54,782 bases of DNA from an uncultured Aureispira sp. (GCA_905480485.1 CAJQQM010000230.1:1-54782); one strand, 5' to 3'. Counted from the stretch's first letter, positions 43,656-53,982 are shown. Translations and numbers: made by a program. The notes: a model not told the origin generated them from the sequence alone.

Positions 43656-44926
43656 TGCAAGGTCTGATGATACCAATACTCTTTTTTTTTCTAGCAACTT
43701 TCAGGGTTAATGCTCAGGTTGATAGTTGCAATTATTGGGATGAAATTCAAGCTCCTGTCAGTGAATTTAATTGTATGAAGCAATTTAACGACACTGCAGC
43801 AGGAGTGGATGCAATAAACGTATATTTGCTTGCCAAGCTAACGGGAATGATGTATTTAGATCAGTTAGAATATCAGCTTAAATACTTGGAAAATGAAGCA
43901 AAACCGCTAGAGTTTATTCCGTCTTCTGAATGGATAAAACAAAATAATCCTGTCAATGACTCTAATTTCGAAGAGGCCTTTAGAGCCCGGTTCAAGCATT
44001 ACTTTATGCCCTATGATGTCGCTGCAAAACAAAATATAGTGGTTAATGATTATGTACAGTTTAAGTACATCCAAAAAAGTCATACCGGGCACTATCGGTT
44101 TTTGGGGATCAAATATCAATCGAGTCTCGACCCTGAGTTGATGATTATTTCGAGTCCCACTACTATTTTTATTTTATTCAGAGGCACCGACGATGTTGGT
44201 CAAAGTGAATGGGCAGAGTGGATCGGCACCGACCTCAAAATAAGTCAAGTAAATGCCGGGGGTGCTTTGGTAGGGACCAAGCTGCATACCGGTTTTTGGC
44301 AATCATTCGACTTGATTCGCGATGCGTTAATGACAACGCTTGATGAATTTGGAGCTTCAAACAAAAAAATATGGTTATCAGGACATAGCTTGGGTGCGGC
44401 CCTTGCTATTATTTCCGGAACCTACTTAAAGTCGGCGGGTTTTGATGTACAAAACATCTATGCCTACGCTTGCCCCCGTACTATAGGAAATAATAATTTT
44501 GTGCAAAAAGTAGCTTCTATTTTACCCAATCGAGTCCATCGATTTGAATATTTTCAGGATCCTGTCACCTTATTATGGGCACCGGGATTTAAATACCAAT
44601 TTATTGGCCAACGGAATTGGTATGACGAAGAGAAAGAAGGGGGGTATCGTTTTTATCAAAATATCCAGGAACGTGTTGTTTTTACGGCAGGATTGAAACG
44701 CTACAAACATATATCGTCTGATTTGCCCAAAAAAGAAGCGAATAGAATCAAAAGAAAACAATTAAATGGTTTGACACCGGTTGGGCTAAAAAAATTACAT
44801 TATCATAGCCCACAATGGTACATCAAGGCAGCCTATCAGCAACTAAATGAAGCCGATAAAGATTTTTTGCCGAAGGTAGACGACAGCTATCCTTATTTGT
44901 ATTATTACAGAAAAGATGCTAAATAA
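43655..44926 (+). CDS. Secreted class 3 lipase-like alpha/beta hydrolase
   Basis: 423 residues with a signal peptide ending RVNAQ. The nucleophile elbow is GHSLG with Ser245, preceded by the strand FILFRGTDD (oxyanion loop) and followed by IYAYACPRTIGN, the pattern of the fungal-type class 3 lipases. It should hydrolyse an ester, perhaps a lipid, outside the cytoplasm. It overlaps the preceding reductase gene by one base. Confidence 0.88.
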   Translation: MQGLMIPILFFFLATFRVNAQVDSCNYWDEIQAPVSEFNCMKQFNDTAAGVDAINVYLLAKLTGMMYLDQLEYQLKYLENEAKPLEFIPSSEWIKQNNPVNDSNFEEAFRARFKHYFMPYDVAAKQNIVVNDYVQFKYIQKSHTGHYRFLGIKYQSSLDPELMIISSPTTIFILFRGTDDVGQSEWAEWIGTDLKISQVNAGGALVGTKLHTGFWQSFDLIRDALMTTLDEFGASNKKIWLSGHSLGAALAIISGTYLKSAGFDVQNIYAYACPRTIGNNNFVQKVASILPNRVHRFEYFQDPVTLLWAPGFKYQFIGQRNWYDEEKEGGYRFYQNIQERVVFTAGLKRYKHISSDLPKKEANRIKRKQLNGLTPVGLKKLHYHSPQWYIKAAYQQLNEADKDFLPKVDDSYPYLYYYRKDAK

Positions 44927-44958
44927 AGCATTCATTAATATTATATCAAAGAGAAAAA

Positions 44959-46023
44959 ATGGAACAAAATATTCATATCGATCAAATACTCATGGAGCAG
45001 CTCGTTTTGCATCGCGTAGGCAATAAATCGATGGAAGAAGGTATAGGAGTAGCAAAAAAATTATTTAATCTGACCGATGAACTACGAGAGGTGTTGATGA
45101 CCTACTTTATTGGCAGTTTTAAATTAGAAGATTTATATGAATTCAATCATGAGGCCGACCTTAGTATGAATGAAATATATAATTATTGTACGGCTATTTT
45201 TGAAGACCCTGAACAACATTTCTACGAACAATCAATACACATCCTTAAGCACCTTTATGACAAGTCCAATCATGTAAAAATTAAAGGAGGAGAGTTGTAT
45301 GTGGCTTACTTTAAAGATTGTGTCGTGGAGGATGAAATGGTGGATGCTATTGGCATATTCAAAGCAGAAAATAAAGATACCTATCTCAAGCTTAAACTAG
45401 ACGAAGAAGAAGAGTGGACATTGGATTTTGAACAAGGTACCGATATTTCGAATTTGGATAAAGGCTGTTTGGTATTCAACAAAGAAAAAGAGTCGGGATT
45501 CCGTGTTGTATCGATCGATTTAAAAAGTGCTGATGCTAAATATTGGAAAGATGAATTTTTGTCCATAACACAGGTGCAAGATGAGCGCTTTCACACCAAA
45601 GCCTACTTGGATATGTGTAAAGAGTTTGGCAAAAAAGCATTTAAAGAGGAGGATAAGCATGAACGTGTCGATTTCCTCAATCGATCAAAAGATTATTTTG
45701 AGCATTATAAAGAATTTGAAGAGCAAGAATTTAAAGAAGTCATTTTTGAAGATAATCATGATAAAGTGGATTCTTTCGAAGCGCACAAACAAGAATTTCA
45801 AGAAAAATTAGGCATTGAAGATACCGCAGATAATGGTTTTTTTATTTCCAAACCCGTCGTCAAAAAAGCAAAACGTAGTTTCAAGAATAATATTCAATTG
45901 GATACACAAATGGAAATTAAAATCCTTTCTTCTGAAGCACAGGCCGAGGGTTTTTTGGAACGTGGTTATGACGATGAAAAAGGAATGAAGTATTATAAGA
46001 TTTATTTCAATAACGAAAAATAA
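44959..46023 (+). CDS. Nucleoid-associated protein, NA37/YejK (NdpA) family
   Basis: 354 residues matching the NA37 family: an N-terminal MEQNIHIDQILMEQLVLHRVGNK block, central beta strands with acidic loops (LYVAYFKDC, DEEEEWTLDF), and a long helical C-terminal part. Family members bind nucleoid DNA. The gene lies 32 bp after the lipase and 12 bp before radA, in a plus-strand run. Pairing with radA supports a DNA role. Confidence 0.85.
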   Translation: MEQNIHIDQILMEQLVLHRVGNKSMEEGIGVAKKLFNLTDELREVLMTYFIGSFKLEDLYEFNHEADLSMNEIYNYCTAIFEDPEQHFYEQSIHILKHLYDKSNHVKIKGGELYVAYFKDCVVEDEMVDAIGIFKAENKDTYLKLKLDEEEEWTLDFEQGTDISNLDKGCLVFNKEKESGFRVVSIDLKSADAKYWKDEFLSITQVQDERFHTKAYLDMCKEFGKKAFKEEDKHERVDFLNRSKDYFEHYKEFEEQEFKEVIFEDNHDKVDSFEAHKQEFQEKLGIEDTADNGFFISKPVVKKAKRSFKNNIQLDTQMEIKILSSEAQAEGFLERGYDDEKGMKYYKIYFNNEK

Positions 46024-46035
46024 GCCAAGAAGCTG

Positions 46036-47412
46036 ATGGCAAAAGTACAAAAAGTATTTGCTTGCACCGTTTGCGGAACGACCTATTCTAAATGGGCGGG
46101 GCAGTGTTCTGCCTGCAAGGAATGGAATTGTATTCAAGAAGAAATTTTGGTAAAGGCCTCTCCCAAAGAAGCAGCTAAAAGCGCTTGGAAAAAAGGGAAG
46201 AAACGCGAAAAACCAAGGCCCAAAAAATTAGATACCATTCGCACAGGAACGACCATGCGTCGTCAAACACATGATGCCGAATTCAATAGAGTGTTAGGGG
46301 GTGGAATTGTAGATGGTTCGATGGTGCTGATCGGAGGAGAACCGGGTATCGGAAAATCAACATTGATGTTACAACTATCATTGGAGTTAAACGCTAAAGT
46401 TTTATATGTTTCTGGCGAAGAAAGCGAAGAGCAAATTAAAATGCGCGCCGATCGATTGGGTGGAAACTTGTCGGATTGTTACATTATGGCCGATACAAGC
46501 CTCGAAAATTTGTTGTCGCAGGCAGATCAGTTGCAACCCGATATCTTGGTGGTTGATTCTATACAAACCATCACAACAGCGCTTATCGATGCTGCGCCAG
46601 GTGCTGTGTCTCAAGTTCGACAATGTTCGACCGAATTACAACGCTTTGCCAAAGAATCGGCTATCCCCGTATTTCTAATTGGGCATATTACCAAAGACGG
46701 TGCTATAGCCGGTCCAAAAGTTTTAGAGCATATAGTTGATGTAGTTTTACAATTTGAAGGAGATAGGAATTATACACACCGCATCCTGCGAACGATTAAA
46801 AATAGATTTGGATCTACCTCAGAATTGGGTATCTATGAAATGGTTGGGAGTGGTTTGAGGGAGGTTTCTAATCCCTCCGAATTACTATTATCTCAAAAGG
46901 AAGATCGTTTAAGCGGTTCAGCAATAGCAGCTACTTTGGAAGGGATTCGTCCTATGCTTATAGAAACACAAGCATTAGTGAGTGCAGCAGTATATAGTTC
47001 GCCGCAGCGATCGGCTACAGGATTCGATTTGCGAAGACTGAGTATGTTGTTAGCTGTTCTCGAAAAACGCTGTGGATTTCAATTTGCTTCCAACGATATT
47101 TTTCTAAATATTGCAGGGGGTATAAAAGTAAATGACCCGGCCATTGATTTAGCGATTATTAGTGCCTTGATATCCTCTTTAGAAGATGTTGCCTTGTCTA
47201 GTACCTTGTGTTTTGCCGGAGAAGTAGGACTGTCGGGTGAAATCCGATCGATTCAGCGTGTTGAACAGCGGATTCAAGAGGCTAACCGCCTAGGTTTTGA
47301 ACAAATTTTTGTTCCTAAATTTAATTTAAAAGGAATCGATAGGCAACTATATGACATTGAAATAATCGCGGTTAGTAAAGTAGAAGAACTTTATAATTAT
47401 CTATTTGCATAA
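46036..47412 (+). CDS. radA: DNA repair protein RadA
   Basis: 458 residues. The N-terminal zinc finger has C10, C13, C24 and C27. The RecA-like core has Walker A GGEPGIGKST (K107) and the RadA-specific KNRFG motif (K255 region). The C-terminal third is the Lon-like domain (GFDLRRLSMLLAVLEKR, AGEVGLSGEIRSI). RadA drives branch migration in recombinational repair. Its stop codon overlaps the next start (TAATG). Confidence 0.97.
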   Translation: MAKVQKVFACTVCGTTYSKWAGQCSACKEWNCIQEEILVKASPKEAAKSAWKKGKKREKPRPKKLDTIRTGTTMRRQTHDAEFNRVLGGGIVDGSMVLIGGEPGIGKSTLMLQLSLELNAKVLYVSGEESEEQIKMRADRLGGNLSDCYIMADTSLENLLSQADQLQPDILVVDSIQTITTALIDAAPGAVSQVRQCSTELQRFAKESAIPVFLIGHITKDGAIAGPKVLEHIVDVVLQFEGDRNYTHRILRTIKNRFGSTSELGIYEMVGSGLREVSNPSELLLSQKEDRLSGSAIAATLEGIRPMLIETQALVSAAVYSSPQRSATGFDLRRLSMLLAVLEKRCGFQFASNDIFLNIAGGIKVNDPAIDLAIISALISSLEDVALSSTLCFAGEVGLSGEIRSIQRVEQRIQEANRLGFEQIFVPKFNLKGIDRQLYDIEIIAVSKVEELYNYLFA

Positions 47413-48611
47413 TGAAACCATCAAAAATCCTTAGTATTTCGCTTCAAATCTTATTAATAGTACTGTTAGGAGGGCAGCTTTGGGCACAATCTTCGATTCT
47501 ACACACAGATTTACAACAAATTATTCCTTCGGATAATTTACCCAAAGAGGTACAGACTCAAAACGCTAACAACAACCTCGATGTATACCTATGGAAAGGG
47601 CGCTATTATGTTGCTTTTAGGACGGCCCCTTCACATTTCGCTTCGGCCAAAACCAAGATGTATATTATTAGTACAACTGATTTTGAAGAGTGGGCATTCG
47701 AACTCGAAATTGCTCTTGGTTCAGATGTTCGTGAACCCCGTTTTTATGCCGATGAGCAACAATTATTTTTTATGTTTTTTAAAGGCGGGAAAAAACGATT
47801 TAAGTTTGAACCTCAAGGTATTTTTCAAACAAGTTTTGACGAAAAAGAATGGGCCCCAATTAAGGAAATAACAGCTATTCCCCTGGGCTATGTTCCTTGG
47901 CGCATCAAAGCCTACAAAGGCAAGTATTATTTATCCTCGTATGAAGGGATTAATGAATATAAATTAAAAGAAGCCTGTGCCCTGCGTTTGTTTGTAAGTG
48001 ATAATGGGATAGATTGGTTGCCAATTAGCGAACAGCCACAATTAGATCATCCCCGAGCTATAGCTGAAATGGCCTTTGATGTAGATAGCAAAGGAGATTT
48101 GTGGGGTATTGCACGTCTCGAATTTGATGGGGCCTATATGATGCATGCGGCTGCAGGTCAATGGGAAAAGATGGAGTATTGGTATTCGGAGTACAAGTTT
48201 GACAGTCCGTATATCTTTAAACATCAAGGTGATTTTTATTTGATTTCGAGACGTAATCTGAGTGGGAAATTTGCCCGAAAGCCACAACGTTATAAAAATA
48301 ACTTGATCGATTATTCGTTTCGAAAAAAGACAACCGCGCTGTTTCGCATTGATACAAGCAATCACAGCTTAATTCATTTACATGATTTTGGTACCACGGG
48401 AGATTGTGCCTTTCCGAGTGTTCAAAAAACTGGAGAAAATGAATATCTTTTGCTTGATTATTCTTGTGCGATTGACAAAGGAAAAAAAAATTGGATACGC
48501 GGTCAATTAGGCAAAACCAACATTTACTGGACCAAAATAACGTTTGTTAAAAACAACAAGCCTGCTATAGGACAGTATAAATTTGTACGGCCTCAAGGAC
48601 GTTTTAACTAG
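47412..48611 (+). CDS. Secreted propeller-like protein, unknown function
   Basis: 399 residues with a signal peptide ending QLWAQS. The mature chain repeats beta-propeller-like strands with Trp/Tyr and Asp motifs (VYLWKGRYYVAFRTAP, SYEGINEYKLKEAC, SPYIFKHQGDFYLISRRN), resembling glycoside-hydrolase or sialidase-type five- or six-blade propellers. Clear catalytic residues cannot be assigned. It is coupled to radA by a one-base overlap and followed by an MBL hydrolase 20 bp later. The propeller call is inference. Confidence 0.6.
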   Translation: MKPSKILSISLQILLIVLLGGQLWAQSSILHTDLQQIIPSDNLPKEVQTQNANNNLDVYLWKGRYYVAFRTAPSHFASAKTKMYIISTTDFEEWAFELEIALGSDVREPRFYADEQQLFFMFFKGGKKRFKFEPQGIFQTSFDEKEWAPIKEITAIPLGYVPWRIKAYKGKYYLSSYEGINEYKLKEACALRLFVSDNGIDWLPISEQPQLDHPRAIAEMAFDVDSKGDLWGIARLEFDGAYMMHAAAGQWEKMEYWYSEYKFDSPYIFKHQGDFYLISRRNLSGKFARKPQRYKNNLIDYSFRKKTTALFRIDTSNHSLIHLHDFGTTGDCAFPSVQKTGENEYLLLDYSCAIDKGKKNWIRGQLGKTNIYWTKITFVKNNKPAIGQYKFVRPQGRFN

Positions 48612-48631
48612 GCCTATTTCAACAAACATAG

Positions 48632-49441
48632 ATGACTAAAAACAACATAGTTCAACGTTTCAGAATGCATGTTTCGGTTGCCCCTAAGCTAGATATGTCT
48701 GTTTATGTTTTTTGGGTAGATGGCTTGCTGATTGATACAGGGCCTAGCAATGCACAGCGTCAGGCAGCGGCTTTGTTTCAGCAATTAAAGATTGATCAAA
48801 TTGCCCTGACACATCATCATGAAGATCATTGTGGCAATCTAAAATACCTATTAAACCAAGCTAAGCGACCTGTTTTCGCGCATCCCCGTTGTGCTCAAAT
48901 AATAAAAAATCCGCCTAAGCTAAATTTTTTGGAAAGAAGGGTTTGGGGGAATTTGGAGGCAACAGATTCTGTTTTGCCAGTGGATGGTGTCATCGAAACC
49001 AATCGTTACTGTTTTGAGAGTATTGAAACACCCGGACATTCTGATGATCATTTGTGCTTTTATGAAGCGAATGAAGGTTGGTTGTTTACGGGCGATTTGT
49101 ACGTACATCATTATATTCGCTATTTTATAGCCACCGAGAGTGTAGCACAACAAATTCAGTCGCTAAAAGCTTTGTTAGCATTAGATTTCGATTATTTTTA
49201 TTGCAGCCATAGTCATTTAGAAGCACTAGAGAAAAAATTATTACAACAGAAGTTGCAATTTTTTGAACGCTTTTACGGTTCAGTGGTAGGCTTGCATCAA
49301 AAGGGCTATTCTGAACGGCTAATCATGAAGCAACTCAAAATGAAAGAACGTTGGCCCATGCGTATACTGTCAAGAGGTGCATTATCTGCTGTCAATATGG
49401 TCCGTTCTGTTTTGCGTGATGAACAAAATAAAAAAGCATAA
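48632..49441 (+). CDS. Metallo-beta-lactamase fold hydrolase
   Basis: 269 residues. The HxHxDH zinc motif is H61, H63, D65 and H66 (THHHEDHCG). The later ligands lie in TPGHSDDH and LFTGDLYVHHY, with a final SHSH. It is a single-domain MBL hydrolase of the glyoxalase-II-like group. The substrate is not predictable. It is the last gene of the plus-strand run. Confidence 0.9.
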   Translation: MTKNNIVQRFRMHVSVAPKLDMSVYVFWVDGLLIDTGPSNAQRQAAALFQQLKIDQIALTHHHEDHCGNLKYLLNQAKRPVFAHPRCAQIIKNPPKLNFLERRVWGNLEATDSVLPVDGVIETNRYCFESIETPGHSDDHLCFYEANEGWLFTGDLYVHHYIRYFIATESVAQQIQSLKALLALDFDYFYCSHSHLEALEKKLLQQKLQFFERFYGSVVGLHQKGYSERLIMKQLKMKERWPMRILSRGALSAVNMVRSVLRDEQNKKA

Positions 49442-49456
49442 TGCCCTATTTTATGG

Positions 49457-49945
49457 TTATTGCATAAGGTATAATTTGGCACAGCCAACAGCATCAGACA
49501 AGGCATGGTGATGGTTCAAAGGGATGCCTTGACGTGCACAGCAGGCACTTAATTTGGCAGGTTTATAGCCCTTTGCACGATAAATCTTAACCGTGCACTC
49601 CCAACGGAACCCCATATTAAAATCATCATAATTCAAGCCATAATATTCCATACTGCCCCGCATTACATTACGATCAAACGCTTCGTTGTGGGCTACAATT
49701 AGCTGACCATCCAATCGTTTAATGAACTCAGGAAACAAGTCAATAAAAGTAGGAAGGCCTTCCGTTTCTTCTGGTTTTATTTTGTGCACGCGGATATTCT
49801 GCCAAAAATATTGGTTTTCAGGAGGCTGAATCAAGGTGTAATATTCGTCTGTAATAACGCTGTCTTTGACGGTGACAATACCGACTGCACAGGCACTGTG
49901 TCTGTGGTAAGTGGCAGTTTCAAAATCGATGGCTACAAAGTTCAT
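49457..49945 (-). CDS. DnaQ-like 3'-5' exonuclease (DEDDh)
   Basis: 162 residues. The DEDDh residues are D7 and E9 (IDFETA), D91 (AHNEAFDRNV), the histidine at 146 or 147, and D151 (HHALSDA). It is a stand-alone nuclease domain, similar to DNA polymerase III epsilon and to oligoribonuclease-like repair exonucleases. No polymerase fusion is present. It is convergent with the MBL gene across 15 bp. Confidence 0.93.
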   Translation of the reverse strand: MNFVAIDFETATYHRHSACAVGIVTVKDSVITDEYYTLIQPPENQYFWQNIRVHKIKPEETEGLPTFIDLFPEFIKRLDGQLIVAHNEAFDRNVMRGSMEYYGLNYDDFNMGFRWECTVKIYRAKGYKPAKLSACCARQGIPLNHHHALSDAVGCAKLYLMQ

Positions 49946-49990
49946 TTATTATGCTTAGAAAATTGCTTAGAGCAATAATGAGGAGGAATT

Positions 49991-51199
49991 TTAAGGATTA
50001 GTAGAAGCAGCTAGCTGTCGAATATTGGAAGCTGCTACATACGCTGAAGAAAAACAGCCTTGTAACAAAAAGCCACCCGTAGGTGCATCCCAATCGAGCA
50101 TCTCTCCAATAATAAAGGTATTTGGGTTTTGTTTGAGAGCAAACGAATTATTGATTTCAGAAAGGGAAATACCGCCAACAGTTGAGATAGATTCTTCGAT
50201 CGGTCGCAGGGCTGAAATGGGTATGACTAGCGATTTTAATATCTCGACAAATCGTTCTGGCGAGATATAATTTTCTTTTGGAGTAAACAATTTAGTCATT
50301 GCCAAAGCTGTTTTTGTAAGATTGAATTCATAGGCATAATTTTTAGTAGATATTTTTTTTCCTTTTGTTTTAGCAATTAGCTGATGATGCGTATTGTTGG
50401 GTTTTAGGTCGATATGTATTTCATTCAGACGCGCTGTTTTTAGACCGCTCCGAATAGATGGTATAAGCGGATAAAGGGCATTGCCCTCCAATCCATATTC
50501 AGTAATCGTCAATTCGCCACGTCGCACTTTCAAACCCGCAGAAACTTGGATGTTTTTGAGGTAAGTACCCGCATAATTGTTTTTAAAATTTTCGGGCCAT
50601 AAGACGTCCACACCGCAATTAGAAGCTTCGAAAGGTATAGTTTTGATACCAAGCTTTGCGAAGGGTTGTAGCCAATCTTTATTAGATCCTGTTACCGACC
50701 AAGAGGCGCCCCCTAGTGCAAATATATAAAAGTCGGCGTTTACCGTAAAGCGGGTAGATTCTGTTTGAACCACAGGTTGTTGTTTGTCATCAAAACCAAC
50801 AAATTCATGAAAATAATGAAACCGAACTTCGTGGCTAATAAGTTTGTCTTTAATTTGCTGAAGCACTTGCGCCGGCTTGATGTCTTTTTCTGGAAAAACA
50901 CGTCCACTTGAGCCCACATAGGTGGGGATGCCCAATTCCTTTAACCAAGACCTAGTTTGTGTACAATTAAACTGTTTCAGGGCTTCTTTGATAATGTTGT
51001 TATTAGTGTATTGACTATAGAGAGCTTCATCTTTGGCTACATTGGTTAGATTAAAACCACCTTTGCCAGCGACCAAAAATTTTCGGCCGATGGTTTTCCC
51101 TTTTTCGTAAATATGAACATCAAAATGTTTGCAAAGCTGTTCTGCGGCTAAAAGTGCTGCAGGACCGCTGCCAAAGATCGCGAGATTGGGTTTTGGCAT
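49991..51199 (-). CDS. TIGR03862-type flavoprotein (HI0933/BaiN-like)
   Basis: 402 residues. The FAD motif FGSGPAALLAAEQL (9-22) is followed by the family block GRKFLVAGKGGFNLTN and the mid-domain GGASWSVTGSNKDW. The C-terminal APTGGFLLQGCFSSA marks the HI0933 clan. These are FAD-dependent oxidoreductases of uncertain substrate. A palindrome with a 7/8-match -7 element lies upstream. Confidence 0.88.
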   Translation of the reverse strand: MPKPNLAIFGSGPAALLAAEQLCKHFDVHIYEKGKTIGRKFLVAGKGGFNLTNVAKDEALYSQYTNNNIIKEALKQFNCTQTRSWLKELGIPTYVGSSGRVFPEKDIKPAQVLQQIKDKLISHEVRFHYFHEFVGFDDKQQPVVQTESTRFTVNADFYIFALGGASWSVTGSNKDWLQPFAKLGIKTIPFEASNCGVDVLWPENFKNNYAGTYLKNIQVSAGLKVRRGELTITEYGLEGNALYPLIPSIRSGLKTARLNEIHIDLKPNNTHHQLIAKTKGKKISTKNYAYEFNLTKTALAMTKLFTPKENYISPERFVEILKSLVIPISALRPIEESISTVGGISLSEINNSFALKQNPNTFIIGEMLDWDAPTGGFLLQGCFSSAYVAASNIRQLAASTNP

Positions 51200-51221
51200 A
51201 ATAAATTGGTTTATAATTGGT

Positions 51222-51266
51222 TAAATATAAAAAGGGATATCCGCGATGCTCTAAAGCATTGCTTTA
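51222..51266 (-). promoter_or_regulatory. Palindrome and -7 element upstream of the flavoprotein gene
   Basis: On the minus strand, TATATTTA (51229-51222, 7 of 8) is preceded by the palindrome TAAAGC-ATT-GCTTTA (51252-51266), near where a -33 region would lie. It is a candidate operator. Confidence 0.3.
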
Positions 51267-51352
51267 AAATATAATTCTATTATAATATAAACGAAAAGAT
51301 AGAATTTAAGTTGCTATTTTATCGAATGAAATAATCTAATTATTAGAATAAA

Positions 51353-53863
51353 CTAGTAAGGGTCAACATCAATGACGACACGGATTGTGGAATAGCCTTT
51401 TTGTGCTTTTAGATGTTGATATACGTGCAAAATATAGGATTTTATGCTGCTTAGTTTTTCGTTGTTCTTACCAGCTTTGATCATAATATCTCGCAAAAAG
51501 TAACTTCTTACGCGTGCAATACTTGGAGTAGACGGGCCCAACAAACGGTCTCCAAGTTTGTCTCTTAAAGCATCGGCCAAAAAATGAGCTGCTTTATCTA
51601 CCATATCCGATTTCTTGTGTTTTAGCTGAATCTTAATCAGTCGCTGAAAAGGAGGATAGGCAAATTCGTTGCGCTCCTGTAATTCTCTGCCAAAGAAAGC
51701 ATCAAAATTATTTTGCTGAACTTCTTTGAGTACAGGGTGGTCTATGTTAAACGCTTGTATTAATACTATTCCTTTTTTTTGTTTTCTGCCAGCACGACCA
51801 CTTACTTGTAAAAGTAATTGAAAAGCGCGTTCAGTTGATCTGAAATCAGGGAAAAAGAGCATTTGGTCTGCACTGAGTACCCCGACTAATCCAACATTAT
51901 CAAAGTCTAAACCCTTCGTTATCATCTGAGTTCCAACCAGGATATCTACCTTTTTACTTGCGAACAATTCAATAATTTTTTCATGTCCATGTTTACCTTT
52001 TACGGTATCCCAATCCATTCTAGCCACTTTAACATCGGGCAAAAACAGGTCTAATTCATCTTCAATTTTTTCAGTTCCAAAACCTTTAATAATAAGACTA
52101 TTACTCTCGCAAGCAGGACAGGCCTTAGGCATGCTTTTTCGATAGTTGCAATAATGACAATGTAAGTCATTGCTGTGTTTGTGATAGGTAAGGCTAACAT
52201 CACAATCTTTACATTCGGCAGTCCACCCGCACACATTACAGGTGTAAACGGGTGCGTAACCACGGCGATTTTGAAACAGAATTACCTGTTCCTTTTTGGC
52301 AAGTGTATGTTCAATAGCTTCTAAAAGTTGAACGGTAAAATGGGATTTCATTCTTTTTTTTAGGCGCTCCTCACCCGCGTCAATTATTTGAATCTCGGGC
52401 AGGGAAGCCCCGCCGTAGCGTTCGCTTAACAGTACATATCCATATTTGTTTTGTTTGGCATTGTAATACGATTCTAAGGAAGGGGTTGCCGTACCTAAGA
52501 GTGTTTTTGCTTGATGCAAATGGGCCAAAAAAACAGCGGTATCACGAGCATTGTATCTAGGGGCCGGGTCATTTTGTTTGTAAGACGGGTCGTGTTCTTC
52601 GTCAACAATGATTAATCCAAGATTTTGAAACGGCATAAATAAAGCGGAACGTGCACCAAGAATTAAGGGAACCCCGTCGAGTACACGTTGCCAAATTTCA
52701 ACGCGTTCGTTGTTGTTGAATTTGGAATGAGATACCACAATTTTATCGCCAAAATACTTTTGCAAACGACTGACTATTTGTGCTGTTAATGCAATTTCGG
52801 GCAACAAGTAAAGGACCTGTTGACCTTTGGCAATTACAGCTTCAATCATCTCTATATATACCTGAGTTTTGCCACTACCGGTTACGCCGTGTAGCAGCAC
52901 TACTTTTTTAGTGCTAAAGTGATCTTTGATAGCGGTAAAACAAGCGGCTTGTGCTTCGGACAAATGATTATGGTCTAGTAGATTGCCCTGATATTCAGAT
53001 AGCCTACTAATTTCGACAGGCTCTATTTCCAATATTTTTTTGTCTACTAATTTTTTTAATATTGCTGCGTCAATACCGGCACCTTGGTAAAGGTCGCTTT
53101 TTTTAACTTGTTTAGATTCTTTGCTCAGTTGAATATAAGTCAATAGGGTAGCAGCTTGTTTCATAGCCCGTTGTCCAATAATTTCGAAGGCCTGTTCTAG
53201 CTTACTAGGATCACTTTTGTAGGGTTCTGACAAGTGTACAATATCAATAGTTTTGGGGCTGTATTTTAACTTGAGTGATTCTTTGGCAAAAATCAATTTT
53301 TTTTGAATCAAACGTTTGATATGCTGATAAACAGTCTTTTGCTCTATAATTTCTCTGATTTGTTCAACCGTTAGTTCTATTCTATTATACAAGGCCTGCA
53401 ATATGATGTACTCTTTTTCACTCAAATCCTCTCGTTCAAATTGTTCTTCAGTAAAATCAGGACGTAATAATATTTTGCTTTCACTTGTAAGTTTAAGACC
53501 TGCGGGTAAGGCGGCATTCATTACTTCTCCTAAAGTACAGGCATAGTAACTACGCATCCACTCCCAAAGTTTTAGCTGACTTTCTGATACAATAGGGTCG
53601 AAGTCAAGCACACTCAAAATTGGCTTTGCTTTATAGCCTTCAGGAGGCGTTTGATGAATTTTATAAACTAAAGCAGAATAAAGCTTGTTTCTTCCAAATT
53701 GAACTTCTACCCTAATACCTACCTTTAAAACTCCTTGTAAATGAAATGGAATGGAATAGGTGTAAAGTTTGGGGAGTGCGACAGGCACAATAACAGAAAC
53801 AAACTGTTGTTGAGAGGCAGGTGCTGATGGTTGATCGATGAGATGGAGTTTGCTTTCTTTCAT
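51353..53863 (-). CDS. priA: Primosomal helicase PriA
   Basis: 836 residues, about 100 longer than E. coli PriA but normal for Bacteroidota. It opens with the 3'-DNA-binding block IVPVALPKLYTYSIP. Walker A is GVTGSGKT (K332), Walker B DEEHD (about 421-425). The paired zinc-binding cysteines lie in CNVCGWTAECKDCDVS and CHYCNYRKS...CPACES. It restarts stalled replication forks by loading the primosome. Confidence 0.97.
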   Translation of the reverse strand: MKESKLHLIDQPSAPASQQQFVSVIVPVALPKLYTYSIPFHLQGVLKVGIRVEVQFGRNKLYSALVYKIHQTPPEGYKAKPILSVLDFDPIVSESQLKLWEWMRSYYACTLGEVMNAALPAGLKLTSESKILLRPDFTEEQFEREDLSEKEYIILQALYNRIELTVEQIREIIEQKTVYQHIKRLIQKKLIFAKESLKLKYSPKTIDIVHLSEPYKSDPSKLEQAFEIIGQRAMKQAATLLTYIQLSKESKQVKKSDLYQGAGIDAAILKKLVDKKILEIEPVEISRLSEYQGNLLDHNHLSEAQAACFTAIKDHFSTKKVVLLHGVTGSGKTQVYIEMIEAVIAKGQQVLYLLPEIALTAQIVSRLQKYFGDKIVVSHSKFNNNERVEIWQRVLDGVPLILGARSALFMPFQNLGLIIVDEEHDPSYKQNDPAPRYNARDTAVFLAHLHQAKTLLGTATPSLESYYNAKQNKYGYVLLSERYGGASLPEIQIIDAGEERLKKRMKSHFTVQLLEAIEHTLAKKEQVILFQNRRGYAPVYTCNVCGWTAECKDCDVSLTYHKHSNDLHCHYCNYRKSMPKACPACESNSLIIKGFGTEKIEDELDLFLPDVKVARMDWDTVKGKHGHEKIIELFASKKVDILVGTQMITKGLDFDNVGLVGVLSADQMLFFPDFRSTERAFQLLLQVSGRAGRKQKKGIVLIQAFNIDHPVLKEVQQNNFDAFFGRELQERNEFAYPPFQRLIKIQLKHKKSDMVDKAAHFLADALRDKLGDRLLGPSTPSIARVRSYFLRDIMIKAGKNNEKLSSIKSYILHVYQHLKAQKGYSTIRVVIDVDPY

Positions 53864-53923
53864 GGTGGTTTTGCCCTTGTTCTTTGGTCAAATCTAAAAT
53901 TAATAAGAAAAATGATAAAAATA

Positions 53924-53962
53924 AAAAAAGACCTTGAATTCTAAAATTCAAGGTCTTTTATA
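53924..53962. terminator. Bidirectional intrinsic terminator
   Basis: A 15-bp perfect stem, AAAAGACCTTGAATT (53927-53941) with AATTCAAGGTCTTTT (53946-53960), has a CTAA loop and flanking A and T runs. On the minus strand it terminates the gene ending at 53983, before priA. Confidence 0.9.
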
Positions 53963-53982
53963 AGATTAGTCAATAAAGAAGA

